DNA from: Motiliproteus coralliicola
Lineage (GTDB): Bacteria > Pseudomonadota > Gammaproteobacteria > Pseudomonadales > Balneatricaceae
Direction: 5' to 3'
DNA: 64,000 nt
NCBI RefSeq assembly: GCF_003345655.1
Contig: NZ_QQOH01000002.1
Span: forward strand, 682,001 to 746,000
Below the pieces are notes generated by a model that had not been told where the DNA came from, did no database searches, and worked only from the letters and a program-made list of their open reading frames with translations. The number at the start of each line of letters is the position of its first letter. Position 1 is the first letter of the stretch. Positions 24,878 to 31,955 of the stretch are shown here, piece after piece. Position numbers and translations under genes: made by a program.

Positions 24878-24985
24878 CAGTGCCTCAGGGTTAGGCGAGA
24901 GAGGGCGAAAAAGCGCAGTTTACTCGTGTAAATGAGCATTTTGAGCACGCTTTCAACGACGCACTGAGGTGCTGAGACAGTTAGG
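24878..24985. repeat. Structured, possibly dispersed repeat element after the fdh operon
   Basis: About 108 bp with nested symmetry. The outer CAGTGCCTCAG and CACTGAGGTGCTGAG are imperfect complements. The inner GCGCAGTTTAC...GTAAATGAGCATTTTGAGC is centred on the palindrome TTTACTCGTGTAAA (24919-24932). I recall similar GCGCAGTTTAC-GTAAATGAGCATTTT blocks as recurrent non-coding repeats in other gammaproteobacterial genomes. Only one copy is in this window, so the repeat status is inference. Confidence 0.35.
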
Positions 24986-25078
24986 CCGGAGTCTTTGGCG
25001 GAGGACGTTAGGTGGAATGATAGAGGCTCCTATCGTTCCGCAGCTTAAGACCCTGTAGATCCGTGGATCTCACCTTTT

Positions 25079-25107
25079 GCGCAGCCCGATGGGCTGCGCT
25101 TTTTTTC
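25079..25107 (+). terminator. Rho-independent terminator
   Basis: GCGCAGCCC and GGGCTGCGC form a perfect 9-bp stem with a GAT loop, followed by eight T residues. It lies 245 bp after the last fdh gene; the bases in between hold the structured element at 24878 but no gene. The following 240 bp (25108-25349) are AT-rich with nothing recognisable. Confidence 0.8.
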
Positions 25108-25349
25108 TCTGTAATGGTGAACGGGAAAGCGTTAACCCGCCGTGAGTCAGAGCTGGGTATCCTATGTGTTTTTTTCTGGAAACAGCAGAAATGGGGGGGA
25201 AGAAACTAGGTTAACATTCTGTTGTTAAGGTCCAATAGCCCGAATAACAGATTTAAACCACAACTAGCTGACTGAAGGGTGGTTGGATATTTGTATTTGG
25301 AATAGCCTCGATCTCTCGAGGCTATTGAGCTAAAGCGAGTAGTTAGGCT

Positions 25350-25904
25350 TTATACAACTTTCTTTTTTCTAGCGAAACCTAACCCAGCTAGACCTAAGAA
25401 GAACAGAGCAATAGTTGATGGAACTGGAATCTCTTGGGATTGCTCGTTGATGACCAAGTTATCAACACTTGGCCAGAAGCCGTTGTTGTGAGGAGCTAGA
25501 CCCGGTGCCATGAAGGCGAGAGTCATGATGTTGGCAGATTCAACAGTCACCGTGTACCAATTATTCCAATCCGTGTAGTTCCTCAAATCAACAGTGGCTG
25601 ACCAAACGGTTTGGTTGGCATTGTTTAAACCCGCAATATCGATCAGACCAATAGTTCCTCCTCCGTAGTTTTCCCAAGGCATAGCGTTCATCTCGAAGCT
25701 ATTCACATAGGTTTCAGTGGAGAAAATAATGTAGTCGTCATTATTGAAACTTTCGTTGTACAAATGGCCACCACCAACGCTATTCCATGTCATATCGCCG
25801 CCAAGGGTTACGCCTAGATCCGCGCTATCTTCAAAATCAAGTAAGATTGCGTTCGCTGGGTTCGCCACGAACAACAGTGCTAGCAAGCCTAATATTTTTT
25901 TCAT
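25350..25904 (-). CDS. PEP-CTERM sorting-domain exported protein
   Basis: A 184-residue secreted protein. The start at ATG 25904 gives a clean signal peptide (MKKILGLLALLFVANPANA, cleavage before ILLDFE); an upstream ATG at 25922 is possible. The beta-rich middle contains many Asn, Trp and Gly residues (WNSVGGGHLYNESFNND, NYTDWNNWYTVTVE), like a carbohydrate-binding or choice-of-anchor jelly roll. The C-terminus has the sorting signal VPVPSTIALFFLGLAGLGFARKKK: short PxPS motif, hydrophobic helix, basic tail. Such proteins are cut by exosortase and linked to extracellular polysaccharide. No exosortase is in the window. It is visibly AT-richer than its neighbours. Confidence 0.85.
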   Translation of the reverse strand: MKKILGLLALLFVANPANAILLDFEDSADLGVTLGGDMTWNSVGGGHLYNESFNNDDYIIFSTETYVNSFEMNAMPWENYGGGTIGLIDIAGLNNANQTVWSATVDLRNYTDWNNWYTVTVESANIMTLAFMAPGLAPHNNGFWPSVDNLVINEQSQEIPVPSTIALFFLGLAGLGFARKKKVV

Positions 25905-26287
25905 GTTAGATATCCATTTCATGAAGATGATTAATTTGATGGCTCGCTTAAAGCAAAAAACATGCCTTGTTCTAACTCGTTGATATAAAATGATTTGTTT
26001 TTTATCAATGAACCTTCTGTAAAGATTTTCGACACTAGGTTGTACCCATGGGGGCCGATCGTATCTATTGATAGAGAGTGGAGAAATTGGTGAGGGGAAG
26101 AGGTGAGGTAGCTTTCTTCGTACCGCCTTGTCTTGTAGCCGACCGCATAGATCAGCGGTCAGATCCGCATTTTGGCTTTTGCTGTAACGAGAAGCTTGAT
26201 CGGAGCTTTCTGTGATGGATGAGACATTGGTTTCGGGCGAGAAATATCGAATATCATGAACCTATGACCTGAAGAGGTGGTGTGTTC
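25905..26287. other. AT-rich intergenic stretch, no gene seen
   Basis: About 380 bp between the PEP-CTERM gene (whose promoter must lie here) and the convergent end of the pilin gene. A small hairpin, GACCGC with GCGGTC, stands at 26141-26160. No open frame with a ribosome site was found. Confidence 0.35.
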
Positions 26288-26824
26288 TCAGTCAGTCTGG
26301 TTAGTCACTACTACTTCCCCAGTCAGCGTCTCATACCGAAACGACAACCCATCAAGCGCCCGATAGGTATAGATGCAGACATCATTCACTTCACGGGTGA
26401 CGCCGTAATCGGTGGTTGTGTCGTTGCGGGAGGCGGTAAGGCTGCTGTTGAGTAGCACTGGCCAGATATCTTCACAGTCCGCCGCGCTGTCGGCGTTGAT
26501 CACCACATCCGAGCCGGCATAGCTCTGGGCTGGCCAGCCCTGGGCATTGAAGTCGATCTGACCGTCGGTGCCGCTGCCGTGCAGTTGGACATCGTTGCGT
26601 CCCTCCATCTCCGTGGGAGCCCCCAACGACACCCATTTGGACCGGGCCAGATTCACCGCGGTGGCAAAGGCTGCGGCCGTCGCTTCGTGGCTGGCGATAT
26701 GGGTTTCGCGGTCCAGATCGGCAAAGCGGGGCAGGGCCACCGCGGCGAGTATGCCCAGCAGGGCGATCACCACGATCAGTTCGATCAGGGTAAAACCGGC
26801 TTGAGGTCGGGGTTGTGGCTTCAT
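26288..26824 (-). CDS. Type IV pilin/pseudopilin-like protein, MSHA pilin type
   Basis: A 178-residue prepilin. The leader MKPQPRPQAG is followed by the class III signal FTLIELIVVIALLGILAAVALPRF: cleavage after Gly10, Phe at +1, Glu at +5, and the usual Pro at +22. The leader is short and positively charged, as in type IVa and T2SS pilins. The globular part has a likely disulfide (CEDIW...CIYTY, about 50 residues apart) and the SFRYETLTGEV end resembles MshA/MshB-like minor pilins. It stands alone, outside a pilus operon, so it may depend on assembly genes elsewhere. Confidence 0.8.
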   Translation of the reverse strand: MKPQPRPQAGFTLIELIVVIALLGILAAVALPRFADLDRETHIASHEATAAAFATAVNLARSKWVSLGAPTEMEGRNDVQLHGSGTDGQIDFNAQGWPAQSYAGSDVVINADSAADCEDIWPVLLNSSLTASRNDTTTDYGVTREVNDVCIYTYRALDGLSFRYETLTGEVVVTNQTD

Positions 26825-26959
26825 CGTCGAAAGGTTGGCTGTCGGATCAGCATTTTTTACTGATTTATCAAGCCAGTAGCATACCCCGCCCGACTAAAAA
26901 AGAAACAGTTTTTGATATCCTCTGTTACATAAATTAAATGGAATATAGCTGTTCGGTGG

Positions 26960-27424
26960 TCAGGTAGCGATCGCCACGGTGGTGTCGAACTTCTCCCGCC
27001 GCAGCGAGATTCGCGAGCGGAATTTACTCAGCAGCGGGTCGCTGGACAGATCACGACGGGAGAAGGCCTCGTAGGCCTGCATATCGGGCACCTGGACCAC
27101 TAGGATAAAGTCGATCTCGCCGGTCACCTGATAGCACTGGCTGACTTCGGGGGCGGCTTGCATCTTGCGAACGAAGGCGTCGTAGACGTCCAACTGATCC
27201 CGCAGCATCTCCACCTCGACGATGATATTGAACAGTTGGCCCAGCTTGATGGGGTCGAGCAGGGCGACATCGCTGAGGATCACACCACTCTGGCGTAATT
27301 TTCTGACTCGACGCAGACAGGCCGGTGGCGACAGTCCGACCCGCTCGGCCAGGTCCTGATTGCTGATGCGGTTGTCGCGCTGGAGCTGATCCAGAATGCG
27401 GCGATCGATACGGTCAAAATCCAT
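26960..27424 (-). CDS. Lrp/AsnC-family transcriptional regulator
   Basis: A 154-residue Lrp-type regulator. The N-terminal HTH reads DFDRIDRRILDQLQRDNRISNQDLAERVGLSPPACLRRVRKLRQSGVI. The RAM ligand-binding domain follows, with EVSQCYQVTGEIDFILVVQVPDMQAYEAF as the dimer/ligand core. Proteins of this size sense amino acids as octamers. It is divergent from the membrane Gate-domain protein at 27597 across 172 AT-rich bp with several A/T tracts, which suits Lrp wrapping. The target is probably that transporter-like gene. Confidence 0.9.
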   Translation of the reverse strand: MDFDRIDRRILDQLQRDNRISNQDLAERVGLSPPACLRRVRKLRQSGVILSDVALLDPIKLGQLFNIIVEVEMLRDQLDVYDAFVRKMQAAPEVSQCYQVTGEIDFILVVQVPDMQAYEAFSRRDLSSDPLLSKFRSRISLRREKFDTTVAIAT

Positions 27425-27596
27425 GATTAATATAATTTCTAAAATTTAGGTTAATTATTTTCATATCTTTCCTTAAAAGGAAAAATGAATAATTTAGTAA
27501 ATGTTATCTGGGAAATAAAGAAATCATAGAACAAACGGAGTGGCTAGACTAACAGCCTTCAGTTTCTATTGAACCCGCTGTTGTCGAGGCTATCCG

Positions 27597-28604
27597 ATGT
27601 CCACCAAATTGACCCTTCATGGCTTTATCCATGACACCGTGCCGAGCCTGGTGAAGGAGATCTATGATGTCAGCGCGACGCTGTTCAAGCTGATGATTCC
27701 GATCATCATCATCGTCAAGATTCTCGAAGAGTTGGGGGCGATCCCCTATCTGAGCAAACTGCTGGAACCGATGATGAGTCTAGTGGGGCTGCCGGAGTCG
27801 ATGGGGCTAGTCTGGACCGCCAACCTGCTCAGTAATATGTACGCCGGGATGCTGGTGTTTTACCAGATGGCGCCGGAGGAATCGCTGACGGTGGCCCAGG
27901 TGACCGTGCTCTGCGGCATGATGCTGATCGCCCACGCGCTGCCGGTGGAGGTTCGGATCGCCCAGAAAGCCGGGATGCGGCTGGCGGTGGCGTTGGGAAT
28001 CCGGCTTGGTGGTGCACTGCTGTTCGGCATCTTGCTGCACCAGTTCTACAGCTGGGGCGGTTGGTTGCAGCAACCGGTGGAGCTGACCTGGACGCCGCCG
28101 CCGGTGGACACCAGTTGGCAGGGTTGGCTGATCGCCCAGGTTCAGAGTCTGGCGATGATCGTGGTGATCATCAGCGCCCTGATCACACTGCTGCGGTTGC
28201 TGCGCTGGTTGCATATCGAGCGGCTGATGATCTGGCTGCTGCAACCGGTACTGCGCTTGCTGGGGATCTGCCCCAAGGCGACCTCGCTGACCATTATCGG
28301 CATAACGTTGGGGTTGGCGTTCGGCGGCGGGCTGCTGATCCGCGAGGCCCAGAGCGGCCGGATCAGTCGCCGGGATGTGTTCTCGGCCCTGTGCCTGCTG
28401 AGTCTGTGCCACAGCCTGATCGAAGACACCCTGCTGGTACTGCTGCTCGGCGCCGACCTGTCCGGGGTACTCTGGGCCCGGTTGGTGTTCAGTCTGGTTT
28501 TTGTCGCGGTGATGACCCGCCTGATCTACCGCACCAGCGATAGCTTCCAGGAACGGTTCCTGTTCTATTCGATCCGTGAGGAGCAGCCAAAGGCCAGCGT
28601 TTAA
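27597..28604 (+). CDS. Nucleoside-recognition (Gate) domain membrane protein
   Basis: A 335-residue inner-membrane protein with about eight hydrophobic helices. Two Gate-like halves are visible: LVKEIYDVSATLFKLMIPIIIIVKILEELGAIPYLSKLLEPMMSLVGLPESMGLVW, and later a region with the ECF-like loops (GLAFGGGLLIREAQSGRISRRDVFSALCLLSLCHSLIEDTLL). Polar EDT and HSL residues within a helix are conserved in this family, which is related to spore maturation proteins SpmA/B and to concentrative nucleoside transporters. The substrate is unknown. The Lrp regulator upstream suggests a link to amino-acid or nitrogen supply. A terminator follows. Confidence 0.75.
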   Translation: MSTKLTLHGFIHDTVPSLVKEIYDVSATLFKLMIPIIIIVKILEELGAIPYLSKLLEPMMSLVGLPESMGLVWTANLLSNMYAGMLVFYQMAPEESLTVAQVTVLCGMMLIAHALPVEVRIAQKAGMRLAVALGIRLGGALLFGILLHQFYSWGGWLQQPVELTWTPPPVDTSWQGWLIAQVQSLAMIVVIISALITLLRLLRWLHIERLMIWLLQPVLRLLGICPKATSLTIIGITLGLAFGGGLLIREAQSGRISRRDVFSALCLLSLCHSLIEDTLLVLLLGADLSGVLWARLVFSLVFVAVMTRLIYRTSDSFQERFLFYSIREEQPKASV

Positions 28605-28632
28605 CGACTAGCCTGTCCGATCTAGAGTTAGC

Positions 28633-28667
28633 GCCCCCTTGGCACCCGATGCCATGGGGGCTTTTTT
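28633..28667. terminator. Bidirectional rho-independent terminator
   Basis: GCCCCC-TTGGCA and TGCCAT-GGGGGC form a long, nearly perfect stem with a short loop, followed by six T residues. It lies between the Gate gene (ends 28604) and the convergent SDR gene (ends 28675). Confidence 0.75.
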
Positions 28668-28674
28668 GTGGTGG

Positions 28675-29538
28675 TTACTTCGGTGCGGCCAGTGCGGCAA
28701 AGTAGCTATCCCAGCTGAGGTGGGGCCGACCGGCGGCCTGCTCGAACTGGGATGGGTTGTCGGACTTGCCCAGCCGGATGCCCTGGTAGATGCCGGCAAT
28801 GATGCTGCCGACAAACTCCCCCAACTCCTGCTGTCGGTCCGCCTCGAAGGCTTCGTCGCTCATCGGCTCGTAAGTTAGCCCGGTGTCGAAGGTTTGGTTC
28901 AGATAGTCGACAAGCTGCTGCTGGCATAGCGCTTCGCCATGCAGGTTGTAGGTCTGACCGTTGTGGCTGGGTTCGATCAGCAGCCGGGCGTAGGCATAGC
29001 CCAGCTCGGCGCGGGTGGTGTAGCCGCAGCGGCCTTCGGCGGCGCTGTTTCGGATTGCTCCCAGCTGTTTGTAGCTGTCGAGGTAGTCGATATCCGGCTC
29101 GATATAGATCCCGTTTCGGCCGATGACCCACTCCAGCCCAGATTCTCTGACATCCTGCTCGGTCTGACGGTTGCTCTGGATGATCGGTGAAAAACTGGTG
29201 CTCGTCTCGGCGCCCTGGACGCTGGTGTAGACGATCTTTTTCACTCCGGCGGACTTGGCCGCTTCGATCACATTGCGGTGCTGCTGAATCCGTTGCTCCG
29301 GCGCATCCATGCCGCTGACCAGTAGCAGGCAGTCGACGCCTTGCAGCGACCGGCGCAGCTGTTGCGGCTCGTCATAACTGCCGGGACGCACTTCAATCCC
29401 CAGATCCAGGGCCTTGTCCGGGCTCCGGGCCAGGCCGATCAGCTCTAGGTTTGAGCCTTGCTCTCGTTGTAGGGCTTGGCAGGCCCGGATGATGGCCCGG
29501 CCAAGCTGACCGTTGGCGGCGGTGATCGCGATTTTCAT
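28675..29538 (-). CDS. NmrA/QorB-like SDR family NAD(P)-binding oxidoreductase
   Basis: A 287-residue atypical short-chain dehydrogenase. ATG 29538 is chosen because AGGAG lies 7 nt upstream and the Rossmann motif starts at once (KIAITAANGQLGRAIIRAC). Further marks are GLARSPDKALDLGIEVRPGSYDEPQQL (adenine pocket and NADP specificity), VDCLLLVSG and KIVYTSVQGAE. This pattern matches NAD(P)H:quinone oxidoreductase type 2 (QorB) and NmrA-like redox sensors. A DUF2218 gene lies 39 bp upstream on the same strand, with a divergent LysR gene beyond, suggesting a small regulated redox unit. Confidence 0.8.
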   Translation of the reverse strand: MKIAITAANGQLGRAIIRACQALQREQGSNLELIGLARSPDKALDLGIEVRPGSYDEPQQLRRSLQGVDCLLLVSGMDAPEQRIQQHRNVIEAAKSAGVKKIVYTSVQGAETSTSFSPIIQSNRQTEQDVRESGLEWVIGRNGIYIEPDIDYLDSYKQLGAIRNSAAEGRCGYTTRAELGYAYARLLIEPSHNGQTYNLHGEALCQQQLVDYLNQTFDTGLTYEPMSDEAFEADRQQELGEFVGSIIAGIYQGIRLGKSDNPSQFEQAAGRPHLSWDSYFAALAAPK

Positions 29539-29577
29539 GTTCTCACTCCTGCAATACATCGGTTGTTTGTCGGGGGC

Positions 29578-29862
29578 TTATTGCCACTGCAGCTGGCCGA
29601 CAGCCTCATCTTTGGTAAAGCGCTGCAGGTGGTTGACGATCACCTCGATGGTTTTCTGCAGTTGTGGCTCAGATAGCGCGGTAGCCTCCATGGCCAACTG
29701 GCTGTCGCTGGCGTTCAGTTGGCAACTGCCGAACGGAAACTCGACCCGCCCGCTGCCCTCTTCGAGGGTAACCAGAACCTTGTGGCTGAAGTGGCGGCAC
29801 AGGCGGCGTAGGTAGGACTCTGCGCTGTCGATGCGGTACTCGGTGGTTAAGGATAGCTGCAT
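29578..29862 (-). CDS. DUF2218 domain protein
   Basis: A 94-residue small protein. ATG 29862 has AGGAG 5 nt upstream; the frame is open further up but without a ribosome site. The sequence has the DUF2218 order: YRIDSAESYLRRLCRHFSHKVLVTLEEG, then GRVEFPFGSCQLNAS, then a helical LEKTIEVIVNHLQRFTK-like end. Members resemble small SRPBCC-like or cupin-size proteins and sometimes sit by siderophore or redox genes; their function is not known. It is first in the unit with the QorB-like gene. Confidence 0.75.
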   Translation of the reverse strand: MQLSLTTEYRIDSAESYLRRLCRHFSHKVLVTLEEGSGRVEFPFGSCQLNASDSQLAMEATALSEPQLQKTIEVIVNHLQRFTKDEAVGQLQWQ

Positions 29863-29936
29863 GGTGGCTCCTGCTTGCTGGCTCTTGATTGAAGGGGTAG
29901 TGGGGTGTTGGTGATGTCCACTATGCGCTATCGTTG

Positions 29937-29977
29937 TATGAGTAAAAACAGGGTGGTGCTCATAGTACTCATGAGTA
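29937..29977. promoter_or_regulatory. Repeated ATGAGTA operator-like boxes overlapping a LysR start
   Basis: ATGAGTA occurs at 29938-29944, inverted at 29966-29972 and again direct at 29971-29977, where it includes the LysR start codon; ACTCATGAGT is a perfect palindrome. Together they may form an autoregulatory operator in the divergent gap with the DUF2218/SDR unit. Confidence 0.3.
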
Positions 29978-30870
29978 ATATCGATTATTTGTCGTTGGAT
30001 GGGCGGGCGTTGACGTTGTTCGTCACGGTGATGGAAACCGGCTCGGTGACGGCAGCGGCGGAACGGCTGGGTATCACCCAGTCGGCCGTCAGCCACCAGT
30101 TGGACCGGCTGCGGACGATCTTCAAGGATCCGCTGTTTATCCGTTCCGGCCGTGGGATCACCCCGACTCGACGCGCCGAACAGCTGGAAGATGAGGCCCG
30201 GGCGTTGCTGCTTCAGCTACAGCAGGTGGTGCGCCCGGCGCAGTTCGATCCCCATGGAGCGGTATTGAACTACCGTATCGGCGCCAATGATTTCCAGCGC
30301 GATATCGTCCTGGCACCGTTGTACCGGACGGTCAGCGAGCAGGTTGGGGAGTTCAATTTGACGATCCTGCCGGCGGAGAAGCCGCGGGCCGAGGAGTTAA
30401 GAAACGGCAAGGTGGATCTGATCATCTCGCCGATGGTGCCCGATCATGCCGATCTGATGATGCGGCGGCTGTATCAGGATCGCAGTGTCTGTTTCTACGA
30501 CCCAGACCAGCGCGAAGCACCCAGCAGCGCGGAAGATTTCGATCGGGCCCGCTATATCAGTCTGACTTTCCTGCAGGGGCAGGCAGTGACTCGACAGCTG
30601 GAGACGAACCGGTTCGATCTGGATAATCGGGTCAACCTGCGGGTGGCGAACTTCTCCGGTTTGGCCACCTTTCTGAAGGGCACCGATCTACTGGCGGTGG
30701 CGCCCTCATTGCTGTCCCAAACGGCGCTACAGGGTTTTGCCTGTGCGCCGTTTCCTTATGTCAGCGAAAGCCTGACGATGTATCTGATCTGGCATCAGAA
30801 GGATCACCAAAACCCGGAGCATAGCTGGTTGCGCGAGCAGATCGTGCAACAGTGTTCGTCGCTGGGGTGA
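29971..30870 (+). CDS. LysR-family transcriptional regulator
   Basis: A 299-residue LysR regulator from ATG 29971 (MSNIDYLSLDGRALTLFVTVMETGS); the frame runs on upstream to 29905 but the family start fits here. HTH: VTAAAERLGITQSAVSHQLDRLRTIFKDPLFIRSGRGITPTRRAEQL. The PLFIRSGRG segment and the long effector domain are typical of the NahR/NodD-like subgroup, which activates aromatic or quinone-related genes. It is divergent from the DUF2218-QorB unit, which is its probable target. Confidence 0.9.
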   Translation: MSNIDYLSLDGRALTLFVTVMETGSVTAAAERLGITQSAVSHQLDRLRTIFKDPLFIRSGRGITPTRRAEQLEDEARALLLQLQQVVRPAQFDPHGAVLNYRIGANDFQRDIVLAPLYRTVSEQVGEFNLTILPAEKPRAEELRNGKVDLIISPMVPDHADLMMRRLYQDRSVCFYDPDQREAPSSAEDFDRARYISLTFLQGQAVTRQLETNRFDLDNRVNLRVANFSGLATFLKGTDLLAVAPSLLSQTALQGFACAPFPYVSESLTMYLIWHQKDHQNPEHSWLREQIVQQCSSLG

Positions 30871-30894
30871 TAACTCAGATCGGCTGCTGTCGGC

Positions 30895-31638
30895 TTAGCC
30901 GAAGTCCATCGTTACGACGATCCGTTTGTCGCCCTGGCTGACGGCGGGAGAGCGGTGGACGGCGCCGTGACCCTCGTTACCGATCCAACCGTCGCCTTTG
31001 AGTAGCACGATATCGCCTTCAGCGACCTGCTCGATCTCGGCATCCGCAGAGTACAGCCCCGACTTGTCGTCGCTGAGTCCCTGGTTACCGGCTCCGAGCT
31101 TGCTGCGATCCAATACGTTGTTGTGGAGCCACTCGGTGCCCGGGCCGAGATAGGTGGTGACCAGGCGGCAGCCGAGCTTGTCGGTGTGGAAGCGGGGACA
31201 CATGGCGCGATCCAGCAGCTGAATCCGCAGACCAACCTCTTCCAGATCGAACAGGCAGCTGTAGAGCTCCATCAGCAATGCCAGGTCTTTGATAAAGGCC
31301 GACTTGCCTTCCAGCTCCGGAAACGACTCTGCCAACGATTGCTGGGAGGTTTCCGGACGAAACACGGCCCGCATAGAGAAGTTGGGTTTGGCTGCGATCA
31401 GTTGTCGGCAGTAGTGCTGAACCTGAGACTCCAGTGGACGCTGTAGTACCACCAGATTGATTGGGTCGTCATAGATCTTGGTCAGGATCTCGATCGAATC
31501 ACCAATTGCCGAATTGGGGTGAGTTTCTGGGTTAACCTGCGTGGGGCTTCTATCAGGACTATACAGCGTTGTTTCGGAATCATTGCTGGAATCGATTGAA
31601 GTCGCTGGATCTAGCTTGATTTGCTCGGCCGTCTGCAC
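30895..31638 (-). CDS. DUF1826 domain protein, Zur-box controlled
   Basis: A 247-residue protein of the DUF1826 family. The diagnostic C-terminal half reads MCPRFHTDKLGCRLVTTYLGPGTEWLHNNVLDR, then GAGNQGLSDDKSGL, then EGDIVLLKGDGWIGNEGHGAVHRSPAV. HTDK and the late HRSP histidine resemble metal sites of 2-oxoglutarate oxygenase-like folds, though no enzyme activity is established. GTG 31638 is chosen because AGAGG lies 8 nt upstream; in-frame GTGs at 31644 and 31647 are alternatives. A Zur-like palindrome lies just upstream. DUF1826 has been noted in predicted Zur regulons, which fits a zinc-starvation role. Confidence 0.8.
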   Translation of the reverse strand: MQTAEQIKLDPATSIDSSNDSETTLYSPDRSPTQVNPETHPNSAIGDSIEILTKIYDDPINLVVLQRPLESQVQHYCRQLIAAKPNFSMRAVFRPETSQQSLAESFPELEGKSAFIKDLALLMELYSCLFDLEEVGLRIQLLDRAMCPRFHTDKLGCRLVTTYLGPGTEWLHNNVLDRSKLGAGNQGLSDDKSGLYSADAEIEQVAEGDIVLLKGDGWIGNEGHGAVHRSPAVSQGDKRIVVTMDFG

Positions 31639-31661
31639 ACTCACCACCTCTTTTATTAAAA

Positions 31662-31678
31662 ATGTAATGATATAACAT
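31662..31678. promoter_or_regulatory. Zur-box-like operator of the DUF1826 gene
   Basis: ATGTAATGATATAACAT matches the gammaproteobacterial Zur consensus ATGTTATAWTATAACAT at 15 of 17 positions. It lies 23 bp upstream of the chosen start, overlapping the probable promoter, so it should repress when zinc is available. Confidence 0.65.
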
Positions 31679-31904
31679 AATTAATGATATTAGTTGTATT
31701 GAGTGCTGTTCGATGTCGTGATCACTGCATCATTATTCGTGCGTTATTACTGATAAGCGGTTTGAAGCAGTGGGTAGGGGCGCAAGCCTGGTATTGAAAG
31801 GTAAGGTTAGTCTTGGTGATCTTCGGGGAGCTGGCATTCGCTCCATTCAGGATGGAGTGGTTCGAGAAACCGTATGGGTTTGCAGGCTCTCCCAAGCTGC
31901 AAGC

Positions 31905-31935
31905 AAAAAAAAGCCCTGAATGATCAGGGCTTTTT
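31905..31935 (-). terminator. Rho-independent terminator of acnB
   Basis: AGCCCTGA and TCAGGGCT pair around ATGA, flanked by an A-run on the left and a T-run on the right, so it works in both directions. It starts 20 bp after the acnB stop. 31679-31904 otherwise shows nothing recognisable. Confidence 0.8.
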
Positions 31936-31955
31936 GTTAGTCACGTTTTCAGTGA

